Source: Pedococcus sp. 5OH_020 (lineage in GTDB: Bacteria; Actinomycetota; Actinomycetes; Actinomycetales; Dermatophilaceae). From it: DNA of 64,000 nt. The stretch spans positions 310,001 to 374,000 of the forward strand of contig NZ_JAPYZV010000003.1 in assembly GCF_027812955.1 (NCBI RefSeq), read 5' to 3'. This document shows, in pieces, positions 37,108 to 47,196 of the stretch. The first letter of the stretch is position 1. Each line of letters begins with the position of its first letter. The notes below the pieces were generated by a model. That model did not search any database and was not told where the DNA came from. It saw only the letters and a list, made by a program, of their open reading frames with translations. A program made the translations under genes and the position numbers.

Positions 37108-37183
37108 GCCGACTTTGTATGCGGTGCGCGGCGCCACGCCGTCGCCGGGCCCCCCGAGCCGGTCATCCGCATACAAGGTCGGC
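37108..37183. repeat. 17-bp inverted repeat in the rpoC-rpsL gap
   Basis: GCCGACTTTGTATGCGG (37108-37124) and its complement with one wobble (37167-37183) face each other around 42 bp. A similar single arm, GCCGACTTCCTATGCGG, occurs at 17725-17741 after rplL. The 508-bp gap also holds the rpoC terminator, the rpsL promoter and the rpsL leader, and I see no gene in it. Confidence 0.8.
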
Positions 37184-37249
37184 CCGGGGACAGACCGGGG
37201 GAGAGGCGGGGGACGGGCGGGTGGGGCCGTGGCGACCGGATCAACCGAT

Positions 37250-37278
37250 TTGGTGGGGTACCACGCAGGCGGTATCTT
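37250..37278 (+). promoter_or_regulatory. Promoter of the rpsL-rpsG-fusA-tuf operon
   Basis: TTGGTG (37250-37255) and TATCTT (37273-37278) are 17 bp apart. Transcription near 37285 would give a leader of about 245 nt. The -35 resembles TTGGTA proposed for the S10 operon. Confidence 0.65.
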
Positions 37279-37426
37279 TGAACACTGTGTCTGAGGCCAG
37301 CCTCGGGCACGGTCCGCCGGAGCCGGCGCCATGTTCGGCGGCCGGGCCGGCACCACCTCTCGCCGGGCAATCCGCAACCGATCCGTACCGGATCACGCGT
37401 GGAAAGTGCAGGGGAGAGCGCCAGAC

Positions 37427-37452
37427 GCGACACACCCGAGTGCGGGGGTCGG
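37427..37452 (+). promoter_or_regulatory. Leader motif shared by rpsL and rpsJ, rpsL copy
   Basis: A 26-nt segment beginning GCGACACACCCGA and ending GCGGGGGTCGG matches 24 of 26 bases in the rpsJ leader (44244-44269). It lies 77 nt before the rpsL start, inside the predicted 5' leader. It may be an RNA site for ribosomal protein feedback; function is unknown. Confidence 0.7.
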
Positions 37453-37529
37453 GCGAGGCGACAACCACAAGGAGTGCTTGAGGACTGCCGTCCGACAGCG
37501 CAGAACATCAACTACGTACGGAGAACAGG

Positions 37530-37904
37530 TTGCCTACGATCAACCAGCTTGTGCGCAAGGGGCGTCAGGACAAGGTCACCAAGACCAAGACTCCTGCCCT
37601 CAAGGGCTCGCCCCAGCGCCGTGGTGTATGCACGCGTGTGTACACCACGACCCCCAAGAAGCCGAACTCTGCCCTGCGCAAGGTCGCCCGGGTGCGCCTG
37701 ACCAGTGGCATCGAGGTCACGGCCTACATCCCGGGCGTCGGCCACAACCTGCAGGAGCACTCCATCGTGCTCGTGCGTGGCGGCCGTGTGAAGGACCTGC
37801 CCGGTGTGCGCTACAAGATCGTCCGCGGCTCCCTCGACACCCAGGGTGTCAAGAACCGCAAGCAGGCCCGCTCCCGTTACGGCGCGAAGATGGAGAAGAA
37901 GTAA
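37530..37904 (+). CDS. rpsL: 30S ribosomal protein S12
   Basis: A 124-residue protein starting at TTG, the start that gives the universal [11 protein letters not shown] beginning. The streptomycin-contact regions [13 protein letters not shown] and [12 protein letters not shown] have the sensitive-type lysines. S12 lies at the decoding centre. GGAG lies 7 bases before the start. It overlaps rpsG by one base (TAATG). Confidence 0.97.
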   Translation: MPTINQLVRKGRQDKVTKTKTPALKGSPQRRGVCTRVYTTTPKKPNSALRKVARVRLTSGIEVTAYIPGVGHNLQEHSIVLVRGGRVKDLPGVRYKIVRGSLDTQGVKNRKQARSRYGAKMEKK

Positions 37905-38374
37905 TGCCTCGCAAGGGACCCGCGCCCAAGCGCCCCCTCGTTGTCGACCCGGTCCACAACTCCCCGCTGGTGACCCAGCTCGTCAACAAGATCCTCCTCG
38001 ACGGCAAGAAGTCGATCGCCGAGACCATCGTCTACGGCGCGCTCGAGGGCTGCCGTGAGAAGACCGGCACCGACCCCGTCGTGACCCTGAAGCGCGCGCT
38101 GGACAACATCCGCCCGACGCTGGAGGTCAAGTCCCGCCGCGTCGGTGGCGCCACCTACCAGGTGCCGATCGAGGTCAAGCCCAACCGCGCGACGACCCTG
38201 GCCCTGCGCTGGATGGTCGGCTACTCGCGTCAGCGTCGTGAGAAGACCATGACCGAGCGCCTGATGAACGAGATCCTCGACGCCTCCAACGGCCTGGGCG
38301 CCGCTGTGAAGCGTCGCGAGGACACCCACAAGATGGCCGAGTCCAACAAGGCCTTCGCGCACTACCGCTGGTAG
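37904..38374 (+). CDS. rpsG: 30S ribosomal protein S7
   Basis: A 156-residue protein starting [20 protein letters not shown]. It contains [18 protein letters not shown], the [11 protein letters not shown] hairpin and the C-terminal [15 protein letters not shown]. It nucleates assembly of the 30S head and is a regulator of the str operon in other bacteria. One-base overlap with rpsL. A hairpin of the GGTATGCCGCG family follows its stop. Confidence 0.97.
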   Translation: MPRKGPAPKRPLVVDPVHNSPLVTQLVNKILLDGKKSIAETIVYGALEGCREKTGTDPVVTLKRALDNIRPTLEVKSRRVGGATYQVPIEVKPNRATTLALRWMVGYSRQRREKTMTERLMNEILDASNGLGAAVKRREDTHKMAESNKAFAHYRW

Positions 38375-38383
38375 CAGCGGCGA

Positions 38384-38424
38384 CCGGTATGCCGCGTGCG
38401 CGAGACGCGCACGCGGCATACCGG
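38384..38424 (+). terminator. GGTATGCCGCG-family hairpin after rpsG
   Basis: An 18-bp perfect stem (38384-38401 with 38407-38424) containing GGTATGCCGCGTGCG, with a 5-base loop, 9 bp after the rpsG stop and about 75 bp before fusA. As the operon continues into fusA and tuf, it probably attenuates or marks an RNA end. Confidence 0.75.
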
Positions 38425-38500
38425 ACCGGCGTGGCGAGCCCGTCGCCCCGCGCTGCGCGCCACACCACACTTTCGTAACGAGCGAGATGAGACGATCACA

Positions 38501-40618
38501 TTGGCACTCGACGTCCTGACGGACCTGACCAAGGTCCGCAACATCGGCATCATGGCGCACATCGACGCCGGCAAGACGACGACGACGGAGCGCATCCTCT
38601 TCTACACCGGGGTCAACCACAAGATCGGTGAGACGCACGACGGCGCCTCGACCACGGACTGGATGGAGCAGGAGAAGGAGCGTGGCATCACGATCACCTC
38701 CGCTGCCGTCACGTCCTTCTGGGAGGGCACCCAGATCAACATCATCGACACCCCCGGTCACGTCGACTTCACCGTCGAGGTGGAGCGCTCGCTGCGCGTC
38801 CTCGACGGCGCCGTCGCGGTGTTCGACGGCAAGGAGGGTGTCGAGCCCCAGTCCGAGACCGTGTGGCGTCAGGCCGACAAGTACGACGTCCCCCGCATCG
38901 CGTTCGTCAACAAGATGGACAAGCTCGGGGCGGACTTCTACTTCACCGTGCAGACGATCAAGGACCGTCTGGGCGCCGAGCCGCTGGTCCTGCAGCTGCC
39001 GATCGGCTCCGAGAACGACTTCGTCGGTGTGGTGGACCTGATCTACCGCCGTGCGCTCGTGTGGCCCGGCGACGCCAAGGGTGACGTCACGATGGGCGCC
39101 AAGTACGAGATCCAGGAGATCCCGGCGGACCTCGTCGAGAAGGCCGAGGAGTACCGGCACGCTCTGGTCGAGCGTGTCGCGGAGTCCGACGACGAGCTCA
39201 TGGAGAAGTACCTCGGCGGCGAGGACCTCACCCCCCAGGAGCTGAAGGCGGGCATCCGCAAGCTGACCGTGCGCTCCGAGCTGTACCCGGTGCTGTGTGG
39301 CTCCGCGTTCAAGAACCGCGGCGTCCAGCCCATGCTGGACGCGGTGGTCGACTACCTCCCGAGCCCCCTGGACGTCGAGGCCATGAAGGGCCACAAGCCC
39401 GGTGACGAAGAGGTCGAGATGACCCGCGAGCCGAGCAAGGACGCGCCGTTCTCGGCGCTGGCCTTCAAGGTCGCCGCGCACCCCTTCTTCGGCACCCTCA
39501 CCTTCATCCGCGTCTACTCCGGCCGGATCGCTGCGGGCTCGCAGGTGGTCAACACGACCAAGGGCAAGAAGGAGCGCATCGGCAAGCTCTTCCAGATGCA
39601 CGCCAACAAGGAGAACCCCGTGGACGAGGCCCTGGCGGGTCACATCTACGCGGCGATCGGCCTGAAGGACACCACCACCGGTGACACCCTGAGCGACCCG
39701 AACAACCAGATCGTCCTCGAGTCGATGACGTTCCCCGACCCGGTGATCCAGGTGGCCATCGAGCCGAAGACCAAGGGCGACCAGGAGAAGCTGTCCACGG
39801 CTATCCAGAAGCTCTCAGCCGAGGACCCGACGTTCCAGGTCCACCTCGACGAGGAGACCGGCCAGACGATCATCGCCGGCATGGGCGAGCTCCACCTCGA
39901 CATCCTGGTCGACCGCATGAAGCGGGAGTTCAAGGTCGAGGCCAACGTCGGCAAGCCGCAGGTGGCCTACCGGGAGACCATCCGCCGCACGGTGGAGAAG
40001 CTCGACTACACCCACAAGAAGCAGACCGGTGGCTCCGGCCAGTTCGCCAAGATCCAGATCAGCCTCGAGCCCCTGGACACGACCGAGTCGGGCGAGCTGT
40101 ACGAGTTCGAGAACAAGGTCACCGGTGGCCGTGTCCCGCGCGAGTACATCCCCTCCGTGGACGCCGGCATCCAGGACGCCATGCAGTACGGCGTGCTCGC
40201 CGGCTACCCGCTGGTGGGGATCAAGGCAACCCTGCTGGATGGTGCCTACCACGACGTCGACTCCTCGGAGATGGCGTTCAAGATCGCTGGCTCCATGGCG
40301 CTCAAGGAGGCCGTCCGCAAGGCGGACCCGGTGCTGCTCGAGCCGATGATGGCCGTCGAGGTGCGCACGCCCGAGGACTACATGGGCGACGTGATCGGCG
40401 ATATCAACTCGCGCCGTGGCCAGATCCAGGCCATGGAGGACATCAGCGGTGCCAAGGTCGTCCGCGGCCTCGTCCCGCTCTCGGAGATGTTCGGGTACGT
40501 CGGCGACCTGCGGTCCAAGACCCAGGGCCGGGCCAACTACTCGATGGAGTTTGACTCCTACGCCGAGGTCCCCAAGGCTGTCGCCGAGGAGATCATCAAG
40601 AAGACGCGCGGTGAGTGA
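38501..40618 (+). CDS. fusA: Elongation factor G
   Basis: A 705-residue translational GTPase. TTG at 38501 gives an N-terminus [20 protein letters not shown]; the G1 motif [10 protein letters not shown], the G2 region [11 protein letters not shown]3 DTPGHVDF and G4 NKMDKLG are intact. Domain IV starts near residue 485 and contains [10 protein letters not shown]. The upstream ATG at 38487 is out of frame. EF-G drives translocation and, with RRF, ribosome recycling. Confidence 0.97.
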   Translation: MALDVLTDLTKVRNIGIMAHIDAGKTTTTERILFYTGVNHKIGETHDGASTTDWMEQEKERGITITSAAVTSFWEGTQINIIDTPGHVDFTVEVERSLRVLDGAVAVFDGKEGVEPQSETVWRQADKYDVPRIAFVNKMDKLGADFYFTVQTIKDRLGAEPLVLQLPIGSENDFVGVVDLIYRRALVWPGDAKGDVTMGAKYEIQEIPADLVEKAEEYRHALVERVAESDDELMEKYLGGEDLTPQELKAGIRKLTVRSELYPVLCGSAFKNRGVQPMLDAVVDYLPSPLDVEAMKGHKPGDEEVEMTREPSKDAPFSALAFKVAAHPFFGTLTFIRVYSGRIAAGSQVVNTTKGKKERIGKLFQMHANKENPVDEALAGHIYAAIGLKDTTTGDTLSDPNNQIVLESMTFPDPVIQVAIEPKTKGDQEKLSTAIQKLSAEDPTFQVHLDEETGQTIIAGMGELHLDILVDRMKREFKVEANVGKPQVAYRETIRRTVEKLDYTHKKQTGGSGQFAKIQISLEPLDTTESGELYEFENKVTGGRVPREYIPSVDAGIQDAMQYGVLAGYPLVGIKATLLDGAYHDVDSSEMAFKIAGSMALKEAVRKADPVLLEPMMAVEVRTPEDYMGDVIGDINSRRGQIQAMEDISGAKVVRGLVPLSEMFGYVGDLRSKTQGRANYSMEFDSYAEVPKAVAEEIIKKTRGE

Positions 40619-40636
40619 CCGGTAGCATTACCGGTC
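40617..40636 (+). other. Hairpin overlapping the fusA stop
   Basis: GACCGGTA and TACCGGTC form a perfect 8-bp stem around GCAT. The stem overlaps the last base of the fusA stop. It may set relative fusA and tuf expression; no T-run follows. Confidence 0.5.
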
Positions 40637-40735
40637 GACACCACGCAGAGCACGACGCACCACCCCACAATTCGCGCCACGTCCCGCCTGGGAACACGGC
40701 GTTTCACCCAAGAAGAGTCCTGAGGAGGACATCAA

Positions 40736-41932
40736 GTGGCGAAGGCAAAGTTCGAGCGGACTAAGCCGCACGTCAACATCGGCACCATTGGTCACATCGA
40801 CCACGGTAAGACGACGCTGACGGCTGCGATTTCCAAGGTCCTGCACGACAAGTACCCGGACCTGAACCCGCAGTTCGCGTTCGAGGACATCGACAAGGCG
40901 CCCGAGGAGAAGCAGCGCGGCATCACGATCTCCATCGCGCACATCGAGTACCAGACCGAGGGTCGTCACTATGCACACGTCGACTGCCCCGGGCACGCCG
41001 ACTACGTGAAGAACATGATCACCGGTGCGGCCCAGATGGACGGCGCGATCCTCGTGGTCGCGGCGACCGACGGCCCGATGCCGCAGACGAAGGAGCACGT
41101 CCTCCTGGCCCGCCAGGTCGGCGTCCCCTACATCGTCGTCGCGCTGAACAAGGCCGACATGGTCGACGACGAGGAGATCCTCGAGCTCGTCGAGATGGAG
41201 GTCCGTGAGCTGCTGTCCTCCTACGAGTTCCCCGGTGACGACCTGCCGGTCGTGAAGGTCTCGGCGCTGAAGGCGCTCGAGGGCGACGCCGAGTGGGGCC
41301 AGTCGGTCCTCGACCTCATGGACGCCGTCGACACCGCGATCCCCGAGCCGGAGCGCGAGATCGACAAGCCGTTCCTCATGCCCGTGGAGGACGTGTTCAC
41401 GATCACCGGTCGTGGCACCGTCGTCACCGGCCGTATCGAGCGCGGTGTCCTCAAGGTCAACGAGGAGGTCGAGATCGTCGGCATCCACACCGGCCCGCCG
41501 GCCAAGACCACCGTCACCGGTGTCGAGATGTTCCGCAAGCTGCTCGACGAGGGTCGCGCGGGCGAGAACGTCGGCCTGCTGCTTCGTGGCACCAAGCGCG
41601 AGGACGTCGAGCGCGGCCAGGTCGTGGTGAAGCCCGGCTCCATCACGCCGCACACGGAGTTCGAGGCGAACGTCTACATCCTGTCCAAGGACGAGGGCGG
41701 CCGTCACACGCCGTTCTACGACAACTACCGTCCGCAGTTCTACTTCCGTACGACGGACGTGACGGGCGTCGTCCACCTCCCCGAGGGCACCGAGATGGTC
41801 ATGCCCGGTGACAACACCGAGATGAACGTGGAGCTCATCCAGCCGATCGCCATGGAGGAGGGCCTCAAGTTCGCCATCCGCGAAGGTGGCCGCACCGTGG
41901 GCGCCGGCCGCGTCACCAAGATCCTCAAGTGA
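40736..41932 (+). CDS. tuf: Elongation factor Tu
   Basis: A 398-residue GTPase starting at GTG behind [27 protein letters not shown] and [10 protein letters not shown] are the G motifs, and domains 2 and 3 are complete (ending RVTKILK). It delivers aminoacyl-tRNA to the ribosome. It is 117 bp after fusA, in the str operon, and ends with a strong terminator. Confidence 0.98.
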   Translation: MAKAKFERTKPHVNIGTIGHIDHGKTTLTAAISKVLHDKYPDLNPQFAFEDIDKAPEEKQRGITISIAHIEYQTEGRHYAHVDCPGHADYVKNMITGAAQMDGAILVVAATDGPMPQTKEHVLLARQVGVPYIVVALNKADMVDDEEILELVEMEVRELLSSYEFPGDDLPVVKVSALKALEGDAEWGQSVLDLMDAVDTAIPEPEREIDKPFLMPVEDVFTITGRGTVVTGRIERGVLKVNEEVEIVGIHTGPPAKTTVTGVEMFRKLLDEGRAGENVGLLLRGTKREDVERGQVVVKPGSITPHTEFEANVYILSKDEGGRHTPFYDNYRPQFYFRTTDVTGVVHLPEGTEMVMPGDNTEMNVELIQPIAMEEGLKFAIREGGRTVGAGRVTKILK

Positions 41933-41950
41933 TCTGACGCAGTACGCCTG

Positions 41951-41984
41951 GAAGGGCCCCGCAGCCTCGGCTGCGGGGCCCTTC
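41951..41984 (+). terminator. Terminator after tuf
   Basis: A 15-bp perfect stem (GAAGGGCCCCGCAGC with GCTGCGGGGCCCTTC) around CTCG, 18 bp after the tuf stop, followed by TGCATG. It closes the str operon. Confidence 0.9.
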
Positions 41985-42015
41985 TGCATGCCCGAGCACC
42001 GCCCGCTGATTCCCG

Positions 42016-42084
42016 ACTGGACTCGTACTTTTGTGCGTGTCACGGCCTGCGGGGCCGCGACACGCACAAAGGTGCGAGTCCGGT
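42016..42084. repeat. 26-bp-arm inverted repeat downstream of tuf
   Basis: Arms 42016-42041 and 42059-42084 pair over all 26 positions if three G-U wobbles are allowed, with a 17-base loop. The left arm (starting ACTGGACTCGTACTTTTGTG) resembles the left arm of the repeat at 62171-62200 after truA, so the two belong to one family. Confidence 0.85.
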
Positions 42085-42155
42085 AGTAGACGGTGGGGGA
42101 CGGTCGGGGACGGTCGGGGACGGAAAGGAGGCGCTGGATGGCGCCCGCGTGGGCG

Positions 42156-42640
42156 TTACGGCGCGGGGCGCAGAAGGTCCGGCGAGAGGTCGGCGACCGA
42201 GGCGACACCTGACAGGCCCAGAGCCGAGGTCGAGGTCGGCGGGCCGCCAGCCCCAGCATCGTCGTGTCCAGGGTGACGACGACGGCGCCCGCGTCCACGG
42301 CCTCGGCCCTCGCGAGCAGCCGTTCACCAGCGCCTCGTCGCTCGACCAGTAGAGCGGAACCTTCGCGTGCCGTTCCCATGGCCGCGCATGCCCGCTCCAT
42401 AGGCGAGGACGCCTGGTTGGAGATCACGTACGGGACACCGAGCCGCGCTGCCGCGCGAGCCACCAGCAGGGTCCGCGTCGTGCCGCGCGAGCCCGGCGGC
42501 GCCGATGGGAGCCAGCAGGAGGAAGTGGGCAGGGTACGCCCGAGAAGCGTCACGGAGAGGTCCCGGATGGCGGACTCGGCCCGCCGCTCGAGCGCGCCAA
42601 CGTCGCCGGTGCATACCGGTCAGTGGCCGGGGTAAGGCCT
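42156..42640 (-). pseudogene. Decayed lactate 2-monooxygenase (alpha-hydroxy acid oxidase) remnant
   Basis: Read on the minus strand, several frames carry pieces of an FMN alpha-hydroxy acid oxidase in order: DLSVTLLGRTLP, RLGVPYVISNQASSPME, VPLYWSSDEALV, RAEAVDAGAVVVTLDTTMLG, then in another frame WRPADLDLG. Next comes LGLSGVASVADLSPDLLRP with a stop at 42156, which matches the family C-terminus. At least three frameshifts and a large deletion remove the FMN-binding core and catalytic His. No start codon fits. The protein is certainly inactive. The family usually oxidises lactate to acetate and CO2. The rest of the gap up to 42747 shows no other gene. Confidence 0.75.
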
Positions 42641-42747
42641 GGGGGAGCCTGTCACGGCGGCAGGCCGCCACCGCCCGTGTGTTCGGCGCCGGCCCAGGCA
42701 CCGTCAGGGCGGTCGGCACCCGGCCACCCCTGACTGAGGAGGACCCG

Positions 42748-43962
42748 ATGGCCGCTGAGGGCTCGAGCGCCGAGAAGGCCCGGACCGCACCCCACGAGGA
42801 CGACGACCGCAAGCCGGACGACCTCAGGGACCTGCCCAAGAGGTCCTGGGCCTACACCGGCAAGAAGGCGTTCGCCGAGTTCGGCCGAGACCAGTGCACC
42901 GACCTTGCAGCCGCGCTGACCTACTACGCGGTGCTGGCCATCTTCCCCGCCTTGCTGGCCCTCGTGTCCCTGCTCGGCATCTTCGGCCAGGGTGAGTCGA
43001 CGACCAACGCCATGCTCGACCTCGTCCGACAGATCGGGCAGGGGAACGCCGCCGACCAGCTCCGCGGTCCGATCTCGCAGATGACGCAGACGCACTCCGC
43101 GGGTTTCGCCTTCGTCTTCGGGCTCGTCGGCGCTCTGTGGTCGGCCTCCGGCTACGTCGGTGCCTTCGGCCGCGCCCTGAACCGCGTCTACCAGGTGGAC
43201 GAGGGGCGTCCGGTGTGGAAGCTGCGGCCGGTTCAGCTCCTGGTCACCTTGGTGAGCGTGCTGATGGCCGCGCTGGTCCTCGTCGGTCTGGTGGTCAGCG
43301 GCCCGCTGGCGAAGTCCGTGGGGAGCACGATCGGTCTGGGCAACACTGCGGTGACGGTGTGGAACATCGCCAAATGGCCCGTCATGCTGGCCATCGTCGT
43401 CATCCTGGTCGCGTTGCTGTACTACGCCACCCCCAACGTGCGACAGCCGAAGTTCCGATGGATGAGCGTGGGCGCGGCGATCGCCATCCTGGTCTGGGTC
43501 GTCGCATCCGCCGCCTTCGGCTTCTACGTGTCCCACTTCGGCTCGTACAACAAGACGTATGGGTCGCTGGCCGGGATCATCGTCTTCCTGCTGTGGCTCT
43601 GGCTGACCAACCTGGCCCTGCTCTTCGGCGCAGAGGTGGACGCGGAGCTGGAGCGGGCCCGTCAGCTGCAGGCCGGCCTGGTGGCCGAGGAGACGCTGCA
43701 GCTCCCTCCCCGGGACACCCGGGTGTCGGAGAAGAAGGCCCGCAAGCTCCGCAAGCAGGTCCAGGAGGGGCGCGCCCTGCGCGAGCAGGCGCAGCGGGAC
43801 GGCACCGGCAGCGGCTTCCGCAGCGGGGGCGGTGGCGGCGATGGCTCCACGACGCGGTCCGGCGAGCAGCCCCAGGGTGCGGACTCCACCGGCCTCACCC
43901 GCCGCGAGCGGCGCGAGCAGCAGGCCGACGCGCCGGCCGGCTCAACGCGCCGGCGGGACTGA
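42748..43962 (+). CDS. YihY/BrkB-family inner membrane protein
   Basis: A 404-residue membrane protein with six predicted helices. The N-terminal amphipathic region KKAFAEFGRDQCTDLAAALTYYAVLAIFPALLAL and the FGAEVDAELERARQL end after the last helix are typical of the YihY/BrkB family, once misnamed RNase BN. A charged C-terminal tail of about 90 residues is rich in Arg, Gly and Gln. Family function is unclear; transport or envelope roles have been suggested. ATG at 42748 follows GAGGAGG. It is monocistronic, flanked by the remnant and the S10 operon leader. Confidence 0.88.
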   Translation: MAAEGSSAEKARTAPHEDDDRKPDDLRDLPKRSWAYTGKKAFAEFGRDQCTDLAAALTYYAVLAIFPALLALVSLLGIFGQGESTTNAMLDLVRQIGQGNAADQLRGPISQMTQTHSAGFAFVFGLVGALWSASGYVGAFGRALNRVYQVDEGRPVWKLRPVQLLVTLVSVLMAALVLVGLVVSGPLAKSVGSTIGLGNTAVTVWNIAKWPVMLAIVVILVALLYYATPNVRQPKFRWMSVGAAIAILVWVVASAAFGFYVSHFGSYNKTYGSLAGIIVFLLWLWLTNLALLFGAEVDAELERARQLQAGLVAEETLQLPPRDTRVSEKKARKLRKQVQEGRALREQAQRDGTGSGFRSGGGGGDGSTTRSGEQPQGADSTGLTRRERREQQADAPAGSTRRRD

Positions 43963-44031
43963 CCCGCCGGCCCCGCGGCTGGCGGCGCGACGCGCCATCG
44001 ACGTGAGGTTGCCGCCCGTCCTCGCATCGAT

Positions 44032-44061
44032 TTGGTAGGTCGCGGCGCACTCTGGCACACT
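44032..44061 (+). promoter_or_regulatory. Candidate promoter of the S10 operon
   Basis: TTGGTA (44032-44037) and CACACT (44056-44061) are 18 bp apart. A leader of about 260 nt would follow. The -10 is weak; the -35 resembles that of the rpsL promoter. The 365-bp gap before rpsJ holds only this and the leader motif, and I see no gene in it. Confidence 0.4.
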
Positions 44062-44243
44062 GGACCGGTTGCTTGACGCGCCTCGCCGACCCATGTCGGC
44101 GAGGCCACCCCGGTGCCACACCTCGAACCGTGCTCCCACGCACGGGGCGACACTCCAGGGAAGCGCAAGCCCCGGCTCTGCCGGTCATTCCGATCCGCAC
44201 GACCACTGCGTGAGAGCGCATGTCGTCCGGCTGCGAAGCGGGT

Positions 44244-44269
44244 GCGACACACCCGACCGCGGGGGTCGG
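44244..44269 (+). promoter_or_regulatory. Leader motif shared by rpsL and rpsJ, rpsJ copy
   Basis: A 26-nt segment starting GCGACACACCCGACC and ending GGTCGG, 58 nt before rpsJ. CCGACC and GGTCGG can pair into a small hairpin with a GCGGG loop. It is identical at 24 of 26 bases to the rpsL leader segment. Confidence 0.7.
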
Positions 44270-44327
44270 ATAGGCCAGCAGGACCGGCCAGAAGCTAGCT
44301 GTTCGGCGAGAGAGAGACGTAACGGAG

Positions 44328-44636
44328 ATGGCGGGACAGAAGATCCGCATCCGCTTGAAGTCGTATGACCACGAGGTCATCGACAACTCGGCGCGCAAGA
44401 TCGTCGACACGGTGACCCGTGCCGGCGCGACGGTGGTCGGCCCCGTGCCGCTGCCCACGGAGAAGAACGTCTTCGTGGTCATCCGTTCGCCGCACAAGTA
44501 CAAGGACAGCCGCGAGCACTTCGAGATGCGCACGCACAAGCGCCTGATCGACATCATCGACCCGACCCCCAAGGCCGTGGACTCGCTGATGCGCCTCGAC
44601 CTGCCGGCCGACGTCAACATCGAGATCAAGCTCTAA
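44328..44636 (+). CDS. rpsJ: 30S ribosomal protein S10
   Basis: A 102-residue protein starting [19 protein letters not shown] with the conserved [19 protein letters not shown] loop. S10 is part of the 30S head and is NusE in antitermination. First gene of the S10 operon. Ribosome binding site AACGGAG precedes the ATG. Confidence 0.97.
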   Translation: MAGQKIRIRLKSYDHEVIDNSARKIVDTVTRAGATVVGPVPLPTEKNVFVVIRSPHKYKDSREHFEMRTHKRLIDIIDPTPKAVDSLMRLDLPADVNIEIKL

Positions 44637-44642
44637 GCGGGA

Positions 44643-45308
44643 ATGACGATGACGACCCAAACTTCCACCAAGACCGTGAAGGGCGTGCTGGGCAAGAAGC
44701 TCGGCATGACCCAGGTGTGGGACGCCGACAACCGGCTCGTACCCGTCACCGTCATCGAGGCCGGCCCCTGCGTCGTGACGCAGGTGCGTGACGCCGCGAC
44801 CGACGGTTACGACGCAGTCCAGATCGCCTTCGGCCCGATCGACCCTCGCAAGGTGACCAAGCCGCTGACCGGCCACTTCGAGAAGGCCGGCGTGACCCCG
44901 CGCCGCCACCTCGTCGAGCTCCGTACGGCGGACGCCGGCGAGTACTCGCTCGGCCAGGAGGTCACCGTCGAGACGTTCGAGGCCGGTCAGGAGATCGACG
45001 TCACCGGCACCACCAAGGGCAAGGGTTTCGCCGGGGTCATGAAGCGTCATGGCTTCCACGGCGTCAGCTCGTCCCACGGTGCACACAAGAACCACCGCAA
45101 GCCGGGCTCGATCGGTGGCTGCGCCACTCCCGGACGCGTCTTCAAGGGCATGCGCATGGCCGGCCGTATGGGCGGCATGCGACAGACCACCCAGAACCTC
45201 ACCATCCACGCTGTGGACGCTGAGCGTGGGCTGCTGCTGGTCAAGGGCGCCGTTCCCGGCCCCCGCGGCGGCACCGTGCTCGTCCGCACGGCCGCGAAGG
45301 GACGCTGA
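44643..45308 (+). CDS. rplC: 50S ribosomal protein L3
   Basis: A 221-residue protein with [13 protein letters not shown] near the start, [13 protein letters not shown] and [15 protein letters not shown], the loop reaching the peptidyl transferase centre. ATG at 44643; a second ATG six bases further is possible. Its stop overlaps the rplD start by one base. Confidence 0.96.
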   Translation: MTMTTQTSTKTVKGVLGKKLGMTQVWDADNRLVPVTVIEAGPCVVTQVRDAATDGYDAVQIAFGPIDPRKVTKPLTGHFEKAGVTPRRHLVELRTADAGEYSLGQEVTVETFEAGQEIDVTGTTKGKGFAGVMKRHGFHGVSSSHGAHKNHRKPGSIGGCATPGRVFKGMRMAGRMGGMRQTTQNLTIHAVDAERGLLLVKGAVPGPRGGTVLVRTAAKGR

Positions 45309-45985
45309 TGTCTACGCGTACTGAAGCCAGCACCGCTCAGCCGGCCAAGGTGCTCGACCTGGACCTGCCCGCCGAGATCTTCGACGTCCAGGTCAACGTT
45401 CCGCTGATCCACCAGGTCGTCGTGGCGCAGATGGCCGCCGCACGTCAGGGCACGCACTCCACCAAGACCCGCGGCGAGGTCCGCGGCGGCGGCGCCAAGC
45501 CGTACCGCCAGAAGGGCACCGGCCGTGCGCGCCAGGGCTCGACCCGGGCGCCGCAGTTCGCCGGTGGTGGCGTCGTCCACGGTCCGCAGCCGCGTGACTA
45601 CTCGCAGCGGACGCCCAAGAAGATGAAGGCCGCCGCCCTGCGCGGTGCCCTGTCGGACCGCGCCCGTCACGGCCGCGTCCACGTGGTGGAGTCGCTGGTC
45701 TCCGCCGAGGCCCCGTCCACCAAGGACGCCGCCGCGCTGCTGGCCGGCCTGACGACGCGCACGAGCGTGCTCGTGGTCCTCGACCGCGCCGACCTCGTGT
45801 CGCTGAAGTCGGTTCGCAACCTCGAGGGCGTCCACGTCCTCGCCGCGGACCAGCTCAACACCTACGACGTGCTGTGTTCCGACGACGTGGTGTTCACCCA
45901 GGCAGCCCTGGAGGCGTTCGTCTCCGGTGCGCAGCCGGTCGGTGGCGCCACGCAGGTCGAGCCGGCTGAGGAGAAGACCAAGTGA
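45308..45985 (+). CDS. rplD: 50S ribosomal protein L4
   Basis: A 225-residue protein with the extended loop [20 protein letters not shown], which lines the exit tunnel, and the globular part with [10 protein letters not shown]4 often regulates the S10 operon. One-base overlap with rplC and four-base overlap with rplW. Confidence 0.96.
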   Translation: MSTRTEASTAQPAKVLDLDLPAEIFDVQVNVPLIHQVVVAQMAAARQGTHSTKTRGEVRGGGAKPYRQKGTGRARQGSTRAPQFAGGGVVHGPQPRDYSQRTPKKMKAAALRGALSDRARHGRVHVVESLVSAEAPSTKDAAALLAGLTTRTSVLVVLDRADLVSLKSVRNLEGVHVLAADQLNTYDVLCSDDVVFTQAALEAFVSGAQPVGGATQVEPAEEKTK

Positions 45986-46293
45986 GCACCTCGACCGCCA
46001 TCCACGGCAAGGACCCCCGCGACATCCTCATCGCGCCGGTCGTGTCGGAGAAGTCGTACTCGCTGCTCGACCAGGGCAAGTACACGTTCATCGTCGACCC
46101 CCGGGCCAACAAGACCGAGATCAAGATCGCGGTCGAGCGCGTCTTCGGTGTCAAGGTCGACTCCGTCCACACCCTCAACCGGATCGGCAAGACCCGCCGC
46201 ACCCGGTTCGGCATCGGCAAGCGCAAGGACACCAAGCGTGCGATCGTCACCCTCCGCGAGGGCTCGATCGACATCTTCGGTGCCGGCGCCTGA
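45982..46293 (+). CDS. rplW: 50S ribosomal protein L23
   Basis: A 103-residue protein starting at a GTG overlapping the rplD stop. [19 protein letters not shown] and the [18 protein letters not shown] segment are typical. It sits at the exit tunnel and binds trigger factor and SRP. Confidence 0.96.
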   Translation: MSTSTAIHGKDPRDILIAPVVSEKSYSLLDQGKYTFIVDPRANKTEIKIAVERVFGVKVDSVHTLNRIGKTRRTRFGIGKRKDTKRAIVTLREGSIDIFGAGA

Positions 46294-46341
46294 CGGCAAC
46301 GCTGACGAGACTACGGAACTTCGAACAAGGAATTTCGAACT

Positions 46342-47178
46342 ATGGGTATCCGCAAGTACAAGCCGACGACGCCTGGGCGTCGCGGCTCCAGCGTCGCCGA
46401 CTTCGTCGAGGTCACGCGCACCACTCCGGAGAAGTCGCTGGTCCGCCCGCTGACGAAGTCCGGTGGGCGCAACAGCAACGGCCGCATCACCACCCGCCAC
46501 ATCGGTGGTGGGCACAAGCGGGCGTACCGCGTCATCGACTTCCGTCGTCATGACAAGGACGGCGTGCCGGCCAAGGTCGCTCACATCGAGTACGACCCCA
46601 ACCGCACGGCCCGCATCGCGCTGCTGCACTACGCCGACGGCGAGAAGCGCTACATCCTGGCGCCCCGCGGCCTGGAGCAGGGTGCGGCGATCGAGAACGG
46701 CGCCGGCGCCGACATCAAGCCCGGCAACAGCCTCCCGCTGCGCAACATCCCGACCGGTACCGTGATCCACGCCGTGGAGCTGAAGCCCGGCGGTGGCGCG
46801 AAGATCGCCCGCTCGGCGGGTGTCCGCGTGCAGCTCGTCGCCAAGGACGGCCCGTACGCCCAGCTGCGCATGCCGTCCGGCGAGATCCGCAACGTCGACC
46901 TGCGCTGCCGCGCCACGGTCGGTGAGGTGGGCAACGCCGAGCAGTCCAACATCAACTGGGGCAAGGCCGGTCGTATGCGGTGGAAGGGCAAGCGCCCGAC
47001 CGTCCGCGGGGTGGCCATGAACCCGGTCGACCACCCGCACGGTGGTGGTGAGGGCAAGACGTCCGGTGGTCGTCACCCCGTCAGCCCGTGGGGACAGCCC
47101 GAGGGCCGCACCCGCCGCCCCGGCAAGCCGAGCGACACGATGATCGTTCGCCGCCGTCGTACTGGCAAGAAGCGCTGA
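46342..47178 (+). CDS. rplB: 50S ribosomal protein L2
   Basis: A 278-residue protein with [15 protein letters not shown] at the start and the invariant [14 protein letters not shown] loop, whose histidine lies near the peptidyl transferase centre. It is required for subunit association. Confidence 0.97.
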   Translation: MGIRKYKPTTPGRRGSSVADFVEVTRTTPEKSLVRPLTKSGGRNSNGRITTRHIGGGHKRAYRVIDFRRHDKDGVPAKVAHIEYDPNRTARIALLHYADGEKRYILAPRGLEQGAAIENGAGADIKPGNSLPLRNIPTGTVIHAVELKPGGGAKIARSAGVRVQLVAKDGPYAQLRMPSGEIRNVDLRCRATVGEVGNAEQSNINWGKAGRMRWKGKRPTVRGVAMNPVDHPHGGGEGKTSGGRHPVSPWGQPEGRTRRPGKPSDTMIVRRRRTGKKR

Positions 47179-47196
47179 GTAGGAGCCTGAAGAACC

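Noticed and set aside
42604-42747. N-terminal extension of the YihY/BrkB-like protein
   Set aside because: The frame is open upstream but reads through the oxidase relic on the other strand, and a strong ribosome binding site precedes the ATG at 42748.
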